NCBI GenBank assembly: GCA_948470475.1
Contig: OX419341.1
Span: 26,246,278 to 26,310,277 of the forward strand
DNA: 64,000 bases
Direction: 5' to 3'
Source: Galaxea fascicularis
Lineage: Eukaryota; Cnidaria; Anthozoa; Scleractinia; Euphylliidae
Part shown: positions 12,401 through 23,398 of the stretch, piece after piece
Numbering within the stretch: the stretch's first letter is position 1
How the letters are laid out: the number at the start of each line of letters is the position of its first letter
Translations under genes and position numbers: made by a program
Notes under the pieces: generated by a model
Seen by the model: the letters and a program-made list of their open reading frames with translations, nothing else
Database searches by the model: none
What the model was told of the DNA's origin: nothing

Positions 12401-15400
12401 TATCTTTTCGTGGAGTGGGTACGGATTGTAGATGGCTTCAAGGTAAAAAAAAAACCAAACAAACAAGTAAAGACTATGCGGAAACTTAATAATCGATAGC
12501 TGATCAACTTTTCCGCTTGAGAAAGGGTACACTCTAAAACTCAAAGGATAAAGGCCCGTTTAAACGGTTTCAACATTTGCTTCAACATACGTTTAATACT
12601 TTGTTGAACCAAATGTTGGGTGCGTTTGAACAGGTGGTCTAACATTGTTGAAAGCGTAAAAAATGTTGAAAGCTTGTTGAGAGTGTGTCGAATCAAGTTT
12701 AAATCGGTTTAAACTTTCATTCAACATCGATTCAACTTTTCCCTTGTTCTTGAAAATGCTGAATGGTGATGAAGTCGTTTGAACACTTCTGTTCAACAAT
12801 CGGTAGAACACACGCTTGCTCACATGTACATCAGGCCGCAAAAGTCGATATGGTGTCTATCATTTGCGTAAACAGCCGTGAAGAAGTTGGCGCAATGTTG
12901 GAACCGTTTGAACGGGCCTCTGCACAACTTTGTTTTTGCATCCAACATTTGACCAAGATCCATTTAACTTTTGTTGAACGAATGATGGTCAAATGTTGAA
13001 ACCGTTTAAACGAGCCTTAATTTTACATCCCCAAGTTTGTGAACTGATAACAGAGACAGGGGAACTTTACCGGGTACATTTACGTCTGCGCGAAAGCAAA
13101 ATTCAAAAGACAATCAGTGGAAATCCAAAGTCAGACCTAATGGACCCCTGCAGGGAATTAATTCCAGTAAGGAAATGAAGCTGTTCTAAATCCAAAGTAC
13201 AAAACGCAGTTCTGTGATTTAAGCTACGATAGCCACACACGTTGTCGTAAAGCTCTATTTTCAGAAGTACTTTCTTCTCAGTTCAGTCGGTTTTAAAATT
13301 ATTAAACCAATTACCGTAACAATACAAGGCTTGTTATTAATCCCTCTTATGATATTTGTTTGTGTTTTGCATTTTCCCTTGTAATAAAGCTGCAGCTCGT
13401 TTGAATATATCACGAAATGTCTTGTCTTGGTCTCCCAGTTTCGGTAGGTTGAACAAGACGCAGGAGTTTGCTGATAAATCTCAGTTTACGTGGACGTATT
13501 TCCACAAGATGCCACAACAAATTCGCTACACGTATGCCACCCACAGCCTCCATCAAAACTTTGAAGCCTAACAAGAAAGCTTTTCACCAACAAATCCAAT
13601 TATTATAAAAACGATTCATTGCAAAGTATGACTTTTTATGAGTTGTTGTTACTTTTGAGCCATGGTTCACAATTTCAAAGCCCGACTATATTCAAAAAAT
13701 CAATAATAAATAATTTCTAAAGCGCTACAAAGCTATTGACCAGGCCTTTTCTGTGAGACCTCTAGTTTTTTAGCTTTTTTTTGTATTCGAGTTGACCATG
13801 GAAAGCTGTTTATTACGGAGTTCAAGATGAAACCCTACAATGTGCAGTTCATGCAGATACAAAGTTTTCGAGCTTTCCGTGATTGTATTTAATTGTCATT
13901 AAAACACACAAAGAGCAGTTCTGAGTACTGAATCTTTCCGTGATTCAAGCTTTTCGTGTCAATGTTGTTTGTTTGTTTGGTGTTTTTTTATTGTTTTCAT
14001 GGACCACCAACTTTAGATGGTATTCGGTAGCCAATCTTCAAATTTGAAATTTATCACAAACATTCTGAAGACGATATTAAAAACCACGACGGATTCCAAT
14101 TTGGGCTTAGTCATACTAGTAATGGCAGCCTATGGCATTGTTCAACTGTCAAAAGAACCGAAGATAGAGAAATAATCTTGATTAATGAAATTTTCTTGAG
14201 TTTTCTTAAGCATTCTCTTGGTTCGTATTTTCTGAACTCCTTAGATTTCTATTCATAAATTATATAATTAGCTGAAAACAACAGTATTGCCTATTTAAAG
14301 GCGGAACAGCGTTGTTCAGTGAAGAATAGTTGCAGATATCGTTGTAATTTTGATGTAAGCCAATTAATTTCAGAGCTCAGCGGCCTGAGAGGCAAAAACA
14401 ACTCAATTCTAGGTTTTCTGTGAGATGCAGTGACAGCAATATTAGCAACCAATTTAGCAGTTGAATGATGTACTGCGTTCTCTGGGTTAGTCTCGTCTAG
14501 AATGGTGTCATTTCATCTAAAAAACATCTTGTATGCAGAACATTACATGAAGGAGACGAAGGGGTAGTGACTATTGAGATTTTGTTCACCGACATAATAC
14601 ATTTAGTTAGCCAATATTTTGAGCAGAGTCAAAAAACGAAGATTTCCCAATCCTTATCATTGGCTCTTGTTTTAGTTCAGTTAAGCAACGCTTGCTCTCT
14701 CTTTCAACCCTTCCCCCCCCCCCCTCCCTCAACGCACACCCTCTCTCCTACCACGACGAAGTGGATTGCTGTTCACATCACAGGGGCTGCAGGTTTACAG
14801 GGGTTTTTAAGCTGATAAAGCACTATTTGAAATTCGAATTTAATTCTGGCTACCGACGCGAAAGAATCGAATTGCAATTCTGTTTGGCCCTTAGATAATA
14901 CATCTTTTAAAGTAAAATTGTTTTTAGTGCTGATTGTGTGTTTTCCTGCCTAAACGTTAATTCAAATGCGTTTTGTGAATATGGCTAGGATAGGTGGTGG
15001 TGATATCGCACAACTTCGGATACAAATGGCATGAACACAGTCGCCGCTTAGAGTGACTACATTTTGCACTTTTGCATATGCGATTGCGTTGTTCGGCTCC
15101 CGTCATTGCTAAGGGCAGAAAAGAGTATTAAGCTGCAGGAAATATGGTGAGCTGCTGGGAAACCCAAATGGACGACCTTCTGATTGAGGTTAACCAACAA
15201 ATGGCGCTCTTATTTCCACCACAAACATTTCTGAAAATAATAATACTAAATAAAAATTTAGACTCACATATTTCCAACAGGAAGCTTGTTCTCTGAGATC
15301 GATCGTCAACTGTCATTTCAATCTCGTCACTGGCTTCTCCTTTCACCATGTGCCTGTAAGACATCCGGGAAGTCGAAACATCCTGGACACTGAAGGAATC

Positions 15401-17860
15401 AAGCTGTCGCATTTCCTGGTCGTCCTTAAGGAATATACCGTACCGCGGAACAGACACCACGGTGAAAGTTATCCCAGTATCGGATGTGTCTTCATCGAAA
15501 ACTTTTAACTGCTCGCTTCCAAGGATTGCTTCGCTAAATTCCATTACTTGTAAGGGCTTTGTCACTGCTCTCGGAGCTTGGTTGTTCACAGGCCTCAGAA
15601 CAATGCGAAAACATTGTTTTTTGACCGAATTTCCCGACGGGTCTGATACGGAAAACTCAAACCGTACGTATCTGGTCCGTGTGCCAAGTTCTATGTCAGG
15701 AGATTTGAAAGCTACTTTTTTGTGCCGCACTTGGAGCTGGGTAAACTTGGAAACCTTAGCCTTCGTATCCGAGAGAACAATTTCTCCTGCATATGACGAG
15801 ATGTTGCGGTTATCATCAATAAAGTGTGGTTCTTTTGTGACAAAAAATGTAAGCACGTCATCATGGGAGTCTTTATCTCTGTAACGCAGTACTTCTTCAT
15901 GAAGCTCCGTGAGTCCGTATTCATCAGCGGTTAATTCCAGTGAACATCCGGGAAACAGAGCGGGTGGAAGATCGTCAACTCGACGAATGTTCACTCGAAA
16001 AGTTTTTATTGGGGAGACGTTGGGGTTTTCGGCTTCATCAAGCATGACAAATGCTATTTCATCGCGAAAATACTCTCCTCCAAGATGGCGGTAATGAAGC
16101 CTTCTGCTCTTGATGTCGTATTGAGAGAACTGAGTTACGTTCCGTTCATAAAAGCCTCCAGTTTGTAGAACCCACGCGTCATCTCTTCCTGGAGGAGCCC
16201 TGCTACGCAAACACAGAACGCCAACCTTGTTTTCTTGGAAAAGCGCCGAGCCTGAGTTTCCTTGGAAGTTAGGAATCGTCACGACTTTGAATTGAATCTT
16301 GTTGTCCTCAGAGTCCACGTCCGTCGCACTTAACATGTATTGATCAATCAAGGCCACACCACCCTCGTCCAATGTAAGGCCAGTGTTGTGAGCCAGTATT
16401 GGTGCAGTATCATCCACAGGGCCTATGGTGATTGGAAACAAAAATTTGACTTCGTGTTCGCCATCAGTCATACGAAAAACGATGTTGTCACTGTATGTCT
16501 CAGAGTGGTCGTGGTGATACGTTATAACGGGTATTTCCAAATCAGTCGCCATGAAAGTGGTAACTCCATGTCCCATGATCCTAAGCTCGCCGTGACGCAG
16601 ACCGCTTACCACTTGCAGCCTTACGTCGTTTAAATTATCCTTATCTGCAATGGCCAGGTTGAGCTGATCCGTGATGGTGCGCGACTGTCCCTCAAAAAGA
16701 CTCAAACCTGCATTTTTGGTAACGAAAGGAGCTTTGTTATTGGTCGGTTTCACCATAATAAGGAGCATAATTTGTTCAGATTTCGCACCCTCCGTGTCTA
16801 CAGCTTCCAAGACCACTTGGAACATACGTAGTCGGTTTGTCTGTGCCGTAGGGGGCCTGTAGGCGATCTTCAACTGTTCGATATCTCTCTGATAAAATGC
16901 TGTCAGCGGCTGATAAGGGTCATCTGTGTTTATTAAAGAGCCTTCGCCTGGCTGTAAAGCTTGAGTGATATTAAAAATTATCTCACCGGCATCGGTTTCC
17001 GTGTCAGTGGCCGCTAAGATATCAGAAGTTATCGGTGCGATAGAGTACTGGCTCACCTCGACCCTATGGGAAGCTTGAAAAGAAGCCACGGGCCTCTGAT
17101 TCGATCGGCCTCCCATAATGAGCACAATTATCTGGAAGTACTCCCTCTCGATTCTATCGCTGTTTTTATCGATCATCTCCACAACCATGGGAATAAAATC
17201 CCGGTTAGACGACACGCGTTCCGTGTGTTTGTACCGAATATTGGACTCCAGAAATTCTTTACACTCGAATTGCGAAGTGCTCCCGCTGTCCTTTGTTGCG
17301 TTAACAAGTTCTCCATACCGCGGAATCAGCCCATTGTCATTAAGCAAAGTCACGAAGCACTCCTTCGTTGGATCCGGTTTGAACGCGAGCACGTCGCTGT
17401 TTATACTCGTAGACATGCCCCCGAGTTCAACCACCTTGATGGGCTCATTCTTCTTGACGATTTCCATGTCTGTGAACGAAACTGTCACGCGAAGATTGAG
17501 TGGAATTAAACGAGACTCTGTGTCGGAATCCACGCGGATCTGTAGCTTAACGAAATCCTGCATGAAAAACTTGGACCCCAAGTGAGAATATTGCACGTCG
17601 CCGAGAGAGAAATCACACGGGAACGAATCGGGTGTTAGGAATCCTACTCGTTGTGACAAGGGGTCACTGCGTAAGACATCGACACTACAAACAGCGCCTT
17701 CGGGAAAAGCGATTTGGAGATCTCGCACCGGATCCACTAGCGCAGATCGACCTAATTCGACGCTTATCGGCGATAACTTGGCCACACGAGCAAATCCATT
17801 GCAATAAAAGACTAGTTCGAGAAAGTACACAACCAACACAAGGCTCTTGGCGAAGTACAT
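280..17860 (-). CDS. FREM2: FREM2-like extracellular matrix protein (12 CSPG repeats + Calx-beta), 3' end beyond window
   Basis: Eight exons join in one frame: 17860-15268, 8156-7821, 7543-5051, 4253-4116, 3672-3578, 2668-2512, 1386-1237 and 489-280. All introns are GT-AG. All junctions are phase 1 except the one after 3578, which is phase 0. The product so far is 2057 residues. It has a hydrophobic signal peptide (about 1-22), an N-terminal region, 12 CSPG/NG2-type repeats recognisable by recurring VDD/PVD, EGE and YxHD/YxHT motifs, then three Calx-beta domains. Twelve CSPG repeats followed by several Calx-beta domains, with no N-terminal VWC cysteine modules, is the FREM2/FREM3 (sea urchin ECM3) architecture; FRAS1 has VWC/furin modules and FREM1 has a single Calx-beta. 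Family members form a basement-membrane complex joining epithelium to mesenchyme. The remaining Calx-beta domains and the expected transmembrane/cytoplasmic tail must lie left of position 1. The FREM2-type call is firm; strict orthology is inferred. Confidence 0.93.
1237..1386 (-). CDS. FREM2: FREM2-like exon 7: Calx-beta 3, first part
   Basis: This 150-nt symmetric phase-1 exon (acceptor GCTCCAG|AACC, donor GCAACAG|GTAACA) encodes RRYLLDESDGKIEVILKRTG and SRQTDPVSAT, the first half of the third Calx-beta domain. Confidence 0.9.
2512..2668 (-). CDS. FREM2: FREM2-like exon 6: Calx-beta 2, last part
   Basis: This 157-nt exon starts in phase 0 after TTTTTCAAG and ends in phase 1 (GGGACG|GTAAGA). 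It encodes TIIDDSLYENEEKFYVRVLS, the conserved DD...E.E.F.V.L end of a Calx-beta domain. Confidence 0.9.
3578..3672 (-). CDS. FREM2: FREM2-like exon 5: Calx-beta 2, middle part
   Basis: This 95-nt exon, flanked by CTTGCAG|GATGGG and GAAAAG|GTAGAC, contains ILSYSDFISRPGNKDSVITF. It continues Calx-beta 2 and changes the frame from phase 1 to phase 0. It fits exactly between exons 4 and 6. Confidence 0.88.
4116..4253 (-). CDS. FREM2: FREM2-like exon 4: Calx-beta 2, first part
   Basis: This 138-nt phase-1 exon encodes the start of the second Calx-beta domain (VRSQIIVEENVGKMRVPLRR, then TCLTTSDMGEG). The acceptor is CTCTTAG|CTCC and the donor is GGGGAAG|GTATG. The EENVG...V.LRRTG pattern is typical of the first strands of Calx-beta. 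Confidence 0.9.
4807..5040 (-). repeat. tRNA-derived SINE-like repeat, copy 1 (FREM2-like intron 3)
   Basis: On the minus strand the head reads TTGGCGTAGTGGTGAGAGCG (A-box-like), followed about 35 nt later by GGTTAGTTCCC (B-box-like), so this is a tRNA-derived Pol III element with its head near 5040. Related copies are at 31100-31196 + 33031-33138 and about 37700-37850. The head lies 10 nt downstream of the exon 3 splice donor. A family name cannot be given without a repeat library. Confidence 0.65.
5051..7543 (-). CDS. FREM2: FREM2-like exon 3: CSPG repeats 7-12 and Calx-beta 1
   Basis: This 2493-nt symmetric exon (831 codons, residues about 977-1807) has acceptor TTTATAG|CGGTGG and donor GAGGATG|GTATGT. 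Six CSPG repeats are visible, with linkers QNDETPQ, PVDDEEP, DRIHPTV, NIDNKKPV and PVDNRIPQ between them. The first Calx-beta domain follows, from VSFEHQIYEINETDG to VEVTITDPEDG. N-glycosylation sequons are frequent. The methionine at its 5' end is inside the exon or intron and is not a start codon. Confidence 0.93.
7821..8156 (-). CDS. FREM2: FREM2-like exon 2: CSPG repeat 6
   Basis: This 336-nt symmetric phase-1 exon has acceptor TTCCAG|TACTTATC and donor ATGAAG|GTACAG. It supplies the end of CSPG repeat 5 and most of repeat 6, with motifs IATPPRVGRI and FSVQDLEAGHIFYEH. It has NIT, NMT, NLT and NET N-glycosylation sequons. A 7.1-kb intron separates it from exon 1. Confidence 0.92.
8479..8600. 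repeat. Short element with pogo/Tc1-like terminal sequence
   Basis: It begins CAGTGGAACCCCGATATAAC directly after TA and contains direct and inverted copies of CGATATAACGATAT. CAGTGGAACC-type ends flanked by TA are typical of the Tc1-mariner/pogo group. The right end does not show a clear matching terminus, so it is partial or diverged. Confidence 0.45.
9052..9226. mobile_element. Fold-back MITE-like element, about 175 bp
   Basis: The left arm GGCCATTTTCGAGATCGCTT continues through GAGCCTCTGTTTCAAAG. It matches, in reverse complement, the right arm CTTTGAAATAGAGGCTCAAG...AAATGGCC. The arms are about 36 bp with a few mismatches. It has no coding capacity. Confidence 0.6.
10878..10990. mobile_element. 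Small MITE-like inverted repeat
   Basis: The ends AAGGCCAAGACAAA and GTTTGCCAGGGCCTT are imperfect inverted repeats, and the interior has repeated TGTGTCCGCAACAA units in both orientations. It interrupts a region where TATTAAGCGGTC/TATTAAACGGTC motifs recur (about 10815, 10866 and 11027), suggesting insertion into an older repeat. Confidence 0.5.
12552..13017. mobile_element. Harbinger-like MITE, 466 bp, TAA target duplication
   Basis: The terminal inverted repeats begin AGGCCCGTTTAAACGGTTTC on the left and end ACCGTTTAAACGAGCCT on the right. A TAA duplication lies immediately outside both ends (12549-12551 and 13018-13020). A 3-bp TWA duplication is the PIF/Harbinger hallmark. Internal copies of CAACATTTG/CAAATGTTG occur in both orientations. 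There is no transposase ORF, so it is non-autonomous. Confidence 0.7.
15268..17860 (-). CDS. FREM2: FREM2-like exon 1: signal peptide and CSPG repeats 1-5
   Basis: This 2593-nt exon encodes residues 1-864 and ends in phase 1 (ATA T|GTGAGTC). The start at 17860 gives MYFAKSLVLVVYFLELVF, a typical signal peptide. Residues 23-250 are the N-terminal region and may hold a degenerate CSPG-like unit. CSPG repeats lie at about 255-370, 376-488, 490-630, 636-757 and 762-875, the last finished by exon 2. Each ends in a short linker resembling PVDDTAP, RRVDDLPP or PVNNQAP. The open frame runs 140 bases past the donor into intron 1 before a stop, so the last 46 codons of the raw ORF are intronic. Confidence 0.93.
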
Positions 17861-20800
17861 TGTTTCAACTCCACGCAGATGCTACCGAGTTTCGGTTCGC
17901 GGTACAATGCCCTTGTCGCGCTTTCTCCTCCGTGTAACGTGCCGTACAGGCGTGCGTCGTCCCCTCAAGAAGTCGAAGTCTCTGAACAAATGCTTTCTAC
18001 ACAGGGTTAATGGTGTTACCGGAAACCGGCGCGCACAAAAGTTTATTATATCTGCATATCAGCGCTCAAAAAGATTCAATTTACACCTTTATCTGACCGA
18101 CCACAAAATTGACACCACGACTCACTGCGCGCTATGAGCGAACGATATTTGCAAAATGTTATGCAAACCTGTGTGGACCACCTGGTTCAGCAACTGATAG
18201 GCCCCGCGCTTCGAGGTTCAAACTAAATATGTTACAGAGGTTGAATATGGCTTAAGAAGCGGAAATGCTCTCGGGAAATATCGAGTTTAGCTGAGGTGAG
18301 CGTACGTCTGGTCAAGGTAACTGTCACGCACTTATTAGCATTACGGTTTTGAGAAACGAGTTTTCAATTCGCTTTGTATTCACGCCGTGCGTTCAACAAA
18401 CGAGCCAGCCAATTAGGCGACTGTTAAATCCCCCTGATTCCTGAAATTATATTTTGATTTTTCTCGGCGCCGGCACACGCAGCTAAAAATGAAAAGCATT
18501 TGGTAAGAAGATTGAAGAGTTACGAACCAGCTAAGTTCTTTAAGCCCAGCTTAAAAACACAATAAAAATATCTGATATTTTCTATTGTTTTCCCTGGCTT
18601 TTGTGCAGTCGTCAAGGGACTAGAAAACCCACCCGTTTGAAGTATTTAATTAATTTCGCGTTTAAATTGTGGGGCATAAAGTGTTTGCGGAAGTCAGCTC
18701 TGGTGAGCATTAATTGTTTGTTCTCCACGGGCCCAATGCTGACTATCTTCACATCTTTCTTTCATTATCACCCCAGGAAACTAACTAATTTAACAGGGCA
18801 GAGAACAAAGTAACTGTGGGGTATGTACAGCGACAAAAAAATCCATCCATAAAACAGACATCAAGTAACAACCGCAAAGTTACAATATTCATCATTTTTG
18901 AAACGGCTCAATGCCACTTTACTTCGTTTGAATTCAGCAAAAGCGAGTTTTCTAAAATGGAACTTTTTCCCTGTCGGTATTTCAGTGTTAATGCATCTTG
19001 ATCTTATATCTACTATGTTCGTGAATTAAACTTAATCTTTTTTACTAATGAGCTTGTCTGTACAAGCAATAGACAGCAGTATTTTGCACTGTCACAGAGC
19101 TAAGTAGTAATAAACTGTGACTAAATGAAAGATTTTAGATGACTACAAGAGGATCATGTATTTAAAAGCTCCAAATTTTATTGGCAAAAATGACATTGAT
19201 TTGAAAGTCAGCTGTTACAAGCTAATTTTCGAGACGACCATTAACTAGATACACGACAAAACTGTGAGTGAATTGAAAACATGAATTTTCCCTTGTATTG
19301 AGTCTAGAACGAATGCATTTTTTCACATAATTTAATACCCCTCTCGTTAATATCTTAGAAACAGTTCTCGAAGATCGGTTACCAAAAAAACAAGCATTTT
19401 AACCCTTTGAAACCCGTAATTAAAGCTAATTCATCCCATGTAGTTACACTTTTGCCTTGGTCACCGATTTTAATCAAACCTGATATGAGTTCACAGACCA
19501 TCTGGAGCAGCCCCAAATCAACAGGTTCTCAACTCTTACTAGATCAATAATTTGGTCTTATTTTTGGCTGGAGGAATTTTGGTATTTTTATTTCGCTTGA
19601 CCTCGTCAGTTCTTATCGTATTTTGGAAGGGTTTTTTCTTTCACGATCAAAGAAATCATTGATAACTGAAACCTAGTTATCACCGATGATTTTTAATGTC
19701 TGGTTAAAATGAATCTCAATTTTCGACTGCTTCTTGTCACTTATTGCTTTAAATGCCTTTAATATGTCTTTAAAGAAATTCTTAACGATGATATAAAACA
19801 AAAACGTCATGACCCCATTAACCATAAGTTAGAAATGTATCAAGTGCCGGATGCGCTATTCACGAAGATTTAGCCGTTCAAAGAGAGAATATGGGTCCAA
19901 AATTGCACTGATTCTATGCTACTTCGAACTCTGAGGAGTGCCAGACAAAAATTCATCGGAGGTTTAGGCACTGAGGAGTTCGAGACGTCCCAAGTAGTCC
20001 ATGACCCAGGAGTTTCTATTAGAGATAGAATTATCGGATTTAGAGATAGCCGTTGTCTAGCCTGATGAATTCACAACCGTCCTTTTCTCCAGTGCTTCTC
20101 TGTGTTTGCGGTTTCTTTCGCTTGGTCAGTTGGGCATCTATCCAGTGGGTCCTCATTAATGAGTAAACTAATCGCCGATGACCTAACATTTGCGAGATGT
20201 TTGAAGCGAAAACAGACATGGAGGTTACATGTGATCGAATCTCCAGGCGTTGTCAGGAATTTAGGATAGAGTATAGTAATTTTCTAATTGGTCTTGATGA
20301 TGAAGGTTAGACCTAACAGCGTCAAAAGAGATCAATTCATGGCACAGTATTTGTCATTTTATGACGCAAACTGTTGAACAGGTGTTTACGGCATCGGTGT
20401 TGTTCAATTTGTCGTCGTGGTAGGTAAAACTTTGGCCTGGGAACGAAATTTAAGCTCGCTTTCAAAGGAGCAGAAGCTTTCCATTTATAGAAGATGGCGT
20501 GTGCTCGGTGACCCATCCATTTGACCAAAACCTATGAAAACACTGTTAAGAGACTGGCTTTCAGGGTTTAGCTATTAACCAATAAGCTACTCGAAACCGG
20601 ACGAATTTACTGAGGTCGCAAGAGCTCAGAACTAAAACGTATCATCCTTAACTTACTGATCGTGTTGCAGGGAAAGCAAAAATGCCTTTCTTCTTAAATT
20701 TTGTCAAGGCTATGAAATAAAACTCAGCGAGTTTTCGTTGCTAAAAGAACAAATTAAAAAGGCTCGCGGCCGGCCTGTTGTAGAGGAAGTTCGAAGTCGA

Positions 20801-22904
20801 CCCTATTAAGATCCCGTGTGAACCAAGCCGACGAATGAGAAATAAATTCCATTGATAATAATAAATAAATAATTATGGCATGGTTGAGCTGACCGATTTC
20901 TGGTCTTCCTTACAAGCACGGGTGTTTGTGAGAGAGAGGAATAAAGTAAGACTTATGCGTATCGATATGAAAGTTATCCGTTAAATCAGAGATTTCTCGA
21001 CCAATTTTAAGAACCCATTTTTTTCGGATAGCTTTACTGGTCCACACTTGAACGCTGAGCACTGATCGAATCAAATCAATTTTTTTCAAATCAATTTTAT
21101 TTTTCACACATTACAACAAAGCAAAATAAGCAAGCCTGCATGTAGCTAAGGCTTATCATTCTAGGCGGGCCAGACTTACAATTAATTTAAGGATAAAGGA
21201 TAAATTATTAGTAAAACAGATGGTGTAACATTTCTTTTTTAAGGTATGACATTTTTCGTGACCACTCAATATCGTTATTCATCCTTTACCCAACACTACA
21301 GGGTTCCCAGTGGCGGTTGGTACTGTTTTATTTACGCGAATGAAGAAGTTTGACCAGCTGAGTCTGAAGATCAACTTTCCCATCTGATCGAAGATCTTGC
21401 GTCACTCAAACGTTTTCTCTTCTTTCTGAGGACGAAATGTCAGTTGAGTGTGGCTTCACAACGACAGCTATTGAGTAGTAAATTTTTGAGTAGGTACTTT
21501 TTCAGACATGTTGAGTCTGCGGAAAGACATACTATAGATGACCCATTAACATGGAAGCTCAGCTGCTGAGAACGGTAATTGTATAACAGCGTGAAAACAA
21601 TTTCCTTTTTCCTCTGAACGTGGTCACAGTTATGGCATGCGTATTTGCAATATTCTGACTGTTTCGCACGAAAGTGGAGTTTTCGGCGGTGAAGCTAAGA
21701 CTTAGCAGGGGAAAAGGAGTCACGGATAAACCACCTGCACGGAAGTCCCTCTTTCCTATTCCTTACGCATCTTCGCGCTTATTTTGGCCACTGTCTTAAC
21801 AGCTACTGAAGTCAACTCAGTTGGAGGTAAAATAGTTTAGCTTTACAGAATCAGAAACTCATCACGGGTACTGAACCGGACCGAGTCGTAATCAGAAGCG
21901 ATTCGCATTTTTTTTTTCACAGCATGTAGCGAATGTTTCGTTGAAAAACAAGGAGAACAAAACACTGTAGAGAGCGACACACCCTTCCTGATTTTAGCGC
22001 TGTTGGAGCTAAAGCGAAAGTTCAGTAACAGTATGGTACATCTGCGCGCGGCTTCATGGCCAACGCCCATTAAAGATCGAAAATATGTTCGATTCAATTA
22101 AAGATAATATCTTCAACAGCCAAGACCGTAGCTTGCATTTTTTTTCGTTTTCTTTTTTTACGTACGGCACGTTTCGCATGGCACGTAACTTTTCGTGAGA
22201 TCTGGAACTGATGTCAATTTGGCGACTAAAGCGAAAACCGGAGGTACAAAAGGAACGGAAGTGGAGCAAGGCGCTTAACATTTGTCGCTTGTTGTTTTGA
22301 AGTTGTTATGGCGTAAAAATAAAAGTGAAACAAAAAGAAACGGAAGCAGTGCTGAGCATTTTGAATCGTGTCGTCGGCTTACAAGCTGACAATTTGTCAC
22401 TGACGCCCGACACCTTTTTATTTTGCCATCAAACCACGCAACCACAGCTGGAGATTGAAACAGGATGATTTTGCATTTTTTTGAGATTGCGTTTCCGCAT
22501 GTGAGCGTGTTTTGAATGTTTCCTTTCCTATAATAAAAACGACTTCCCAACAAATTGAAAGAGAAATTTGTCTGTTATTCCTTTGGCGTGACCACCCAGC
22601 TGTAGGAACTTGTTGAACACTGACAAAGAGGCCATAGAATAGTGGCAAAAACACGAACACGTACGTACGGGTAATAATTGCAAATAAGGTGGGAGGGTGA
22701 CAGACGTTTTACTGGAAATTAAGTTTCATTAATTTCTTCGCCAGAAAAGACAGGAAATCACTGTGTTAAAGGAATGTTGACAAAACGTCCTGAATTTCAA
22801 CTGCAACCAATGAGGTTACTTTCGAAATATCAAAATACAGCTTGACAGCGAGACCCAGATCGAGAAGACAAAAACAATAGAAACGAATTCAATGGAAAGT
22901 GAAA
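17861..22904. other. Region upstream of the FREM2-like gene, no gene seen
   Basis: About 5 kb without a supported coding exon. The minus-strand sequence just 5' of 17860 should contain the FREM2-like promoter and 5' UTR. An AT-rich TATA-like stretch near 18043-18052 is about 185 bp upstream of the ATG, but this is weak evidence. All open frames here are short and lack homology cues. Confidence 0.5.
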
Positions 22905-23164
22905 AATGATTACAGTGCGACGCGTCTTTCCGTGCCTTTTTTCTTTGCCTCGTGTGGTTCCCTGATACCCTTTACTAGGGCTAAAGCCCAGTGGGTTTTT
23001 CATGGGTTTCTCTTAGCATTTTAATTTACATTTCAAAGTTAATTCTCTGTTCCACCACTTGTACGTGTTTATAGTGCTACGCGGCACAACATTTATATGT
23101 ACCCTTACTTTCTCTTCGTCGCGATTCACCACCTTAATCGTCCCCGACTTTCTCTGTCCGACCT

Positions 23165-23235
23165 CGTCGCTTAGTCTGCGGATCAATGGTAGATCTAATC
23201 CGGAGGTCGTGGGTTCGATTCCCACCAAGCTCATA
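23165..23235 (+). repeat. tRNA-like segment (B-box) inside the 22.9-kb element
   Basis: It contains GATCAATGGTAGATC and then GGTCGTGGGTTCGATTCCCA, the latter a good T-arm/B-box sequence. The acceptor stem does not close, so this is a tRNA-derived fragment rather than a functional tRNA. A coding reading of its complement gives VGIEPTTSGLD. Confidence 0.5.
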
Positions 23236-23287
23236 AGATTTTTTTCTTTGCCTCGTGTGGTTCCCTGATACACTTTTGCTAACGCCC

Positions 23288-23398
23288 ACTGATCAAGGCA
23301 CGCGAATTTGATTGACAGACACGCCTCCACAGAACGTTTCAACACGCAACAACCAAATGGAGGCGTGTCTGTCAATCAAATTCGCGTACCCTGATTGG
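23288..23398. repeat. Long hairpin, arms about 40 bp
   Basis: ACGCGAATTTGATTGACAGA...CGCCTCCA is mirrored by TGGAGGCGTGTCTGTCAATC...TTCGCGT with a loop of about 26 bp. The arms are nearly perfect, implying recent origin or gene conversion. Confidence 0.75.

Larger units (their letters stand above)
8157..15267. other. FREM2-like intron 1 (7.1 kb)
   Basis: This large first intron has no further exon in frame. It holds several short inverted-repeat elements listed separately (8479-8600, 9052-9226, 10878-10990 and 12552-13017) and a C-rich run at about 14711-14722. The rest is AT-rich sequence with no feature I recognise. Confidence 0.7.

Noticed and set aside
15128..15267. C-terminal extension of the FREM2-like exon 1 frame
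   Set aside because: It follows a good GTGAGT donor, and continuation into exon 2 at 8156 restores the CSPG repeat.
15462..17585. Several plus-strand frames of 97-155 codons
   Set aside because: Antisense shadows of FREM2-like exon 1, whose CSPG repeats explain the sequence.
23013..23375. 120-codon minus-strand frame containing VGIEPTTSGLD
   Set aside because: It lies wholly inside the TA-flanked repeat element and reads through a tRNA-like block and hairpin; such translations are repeat artefacts.
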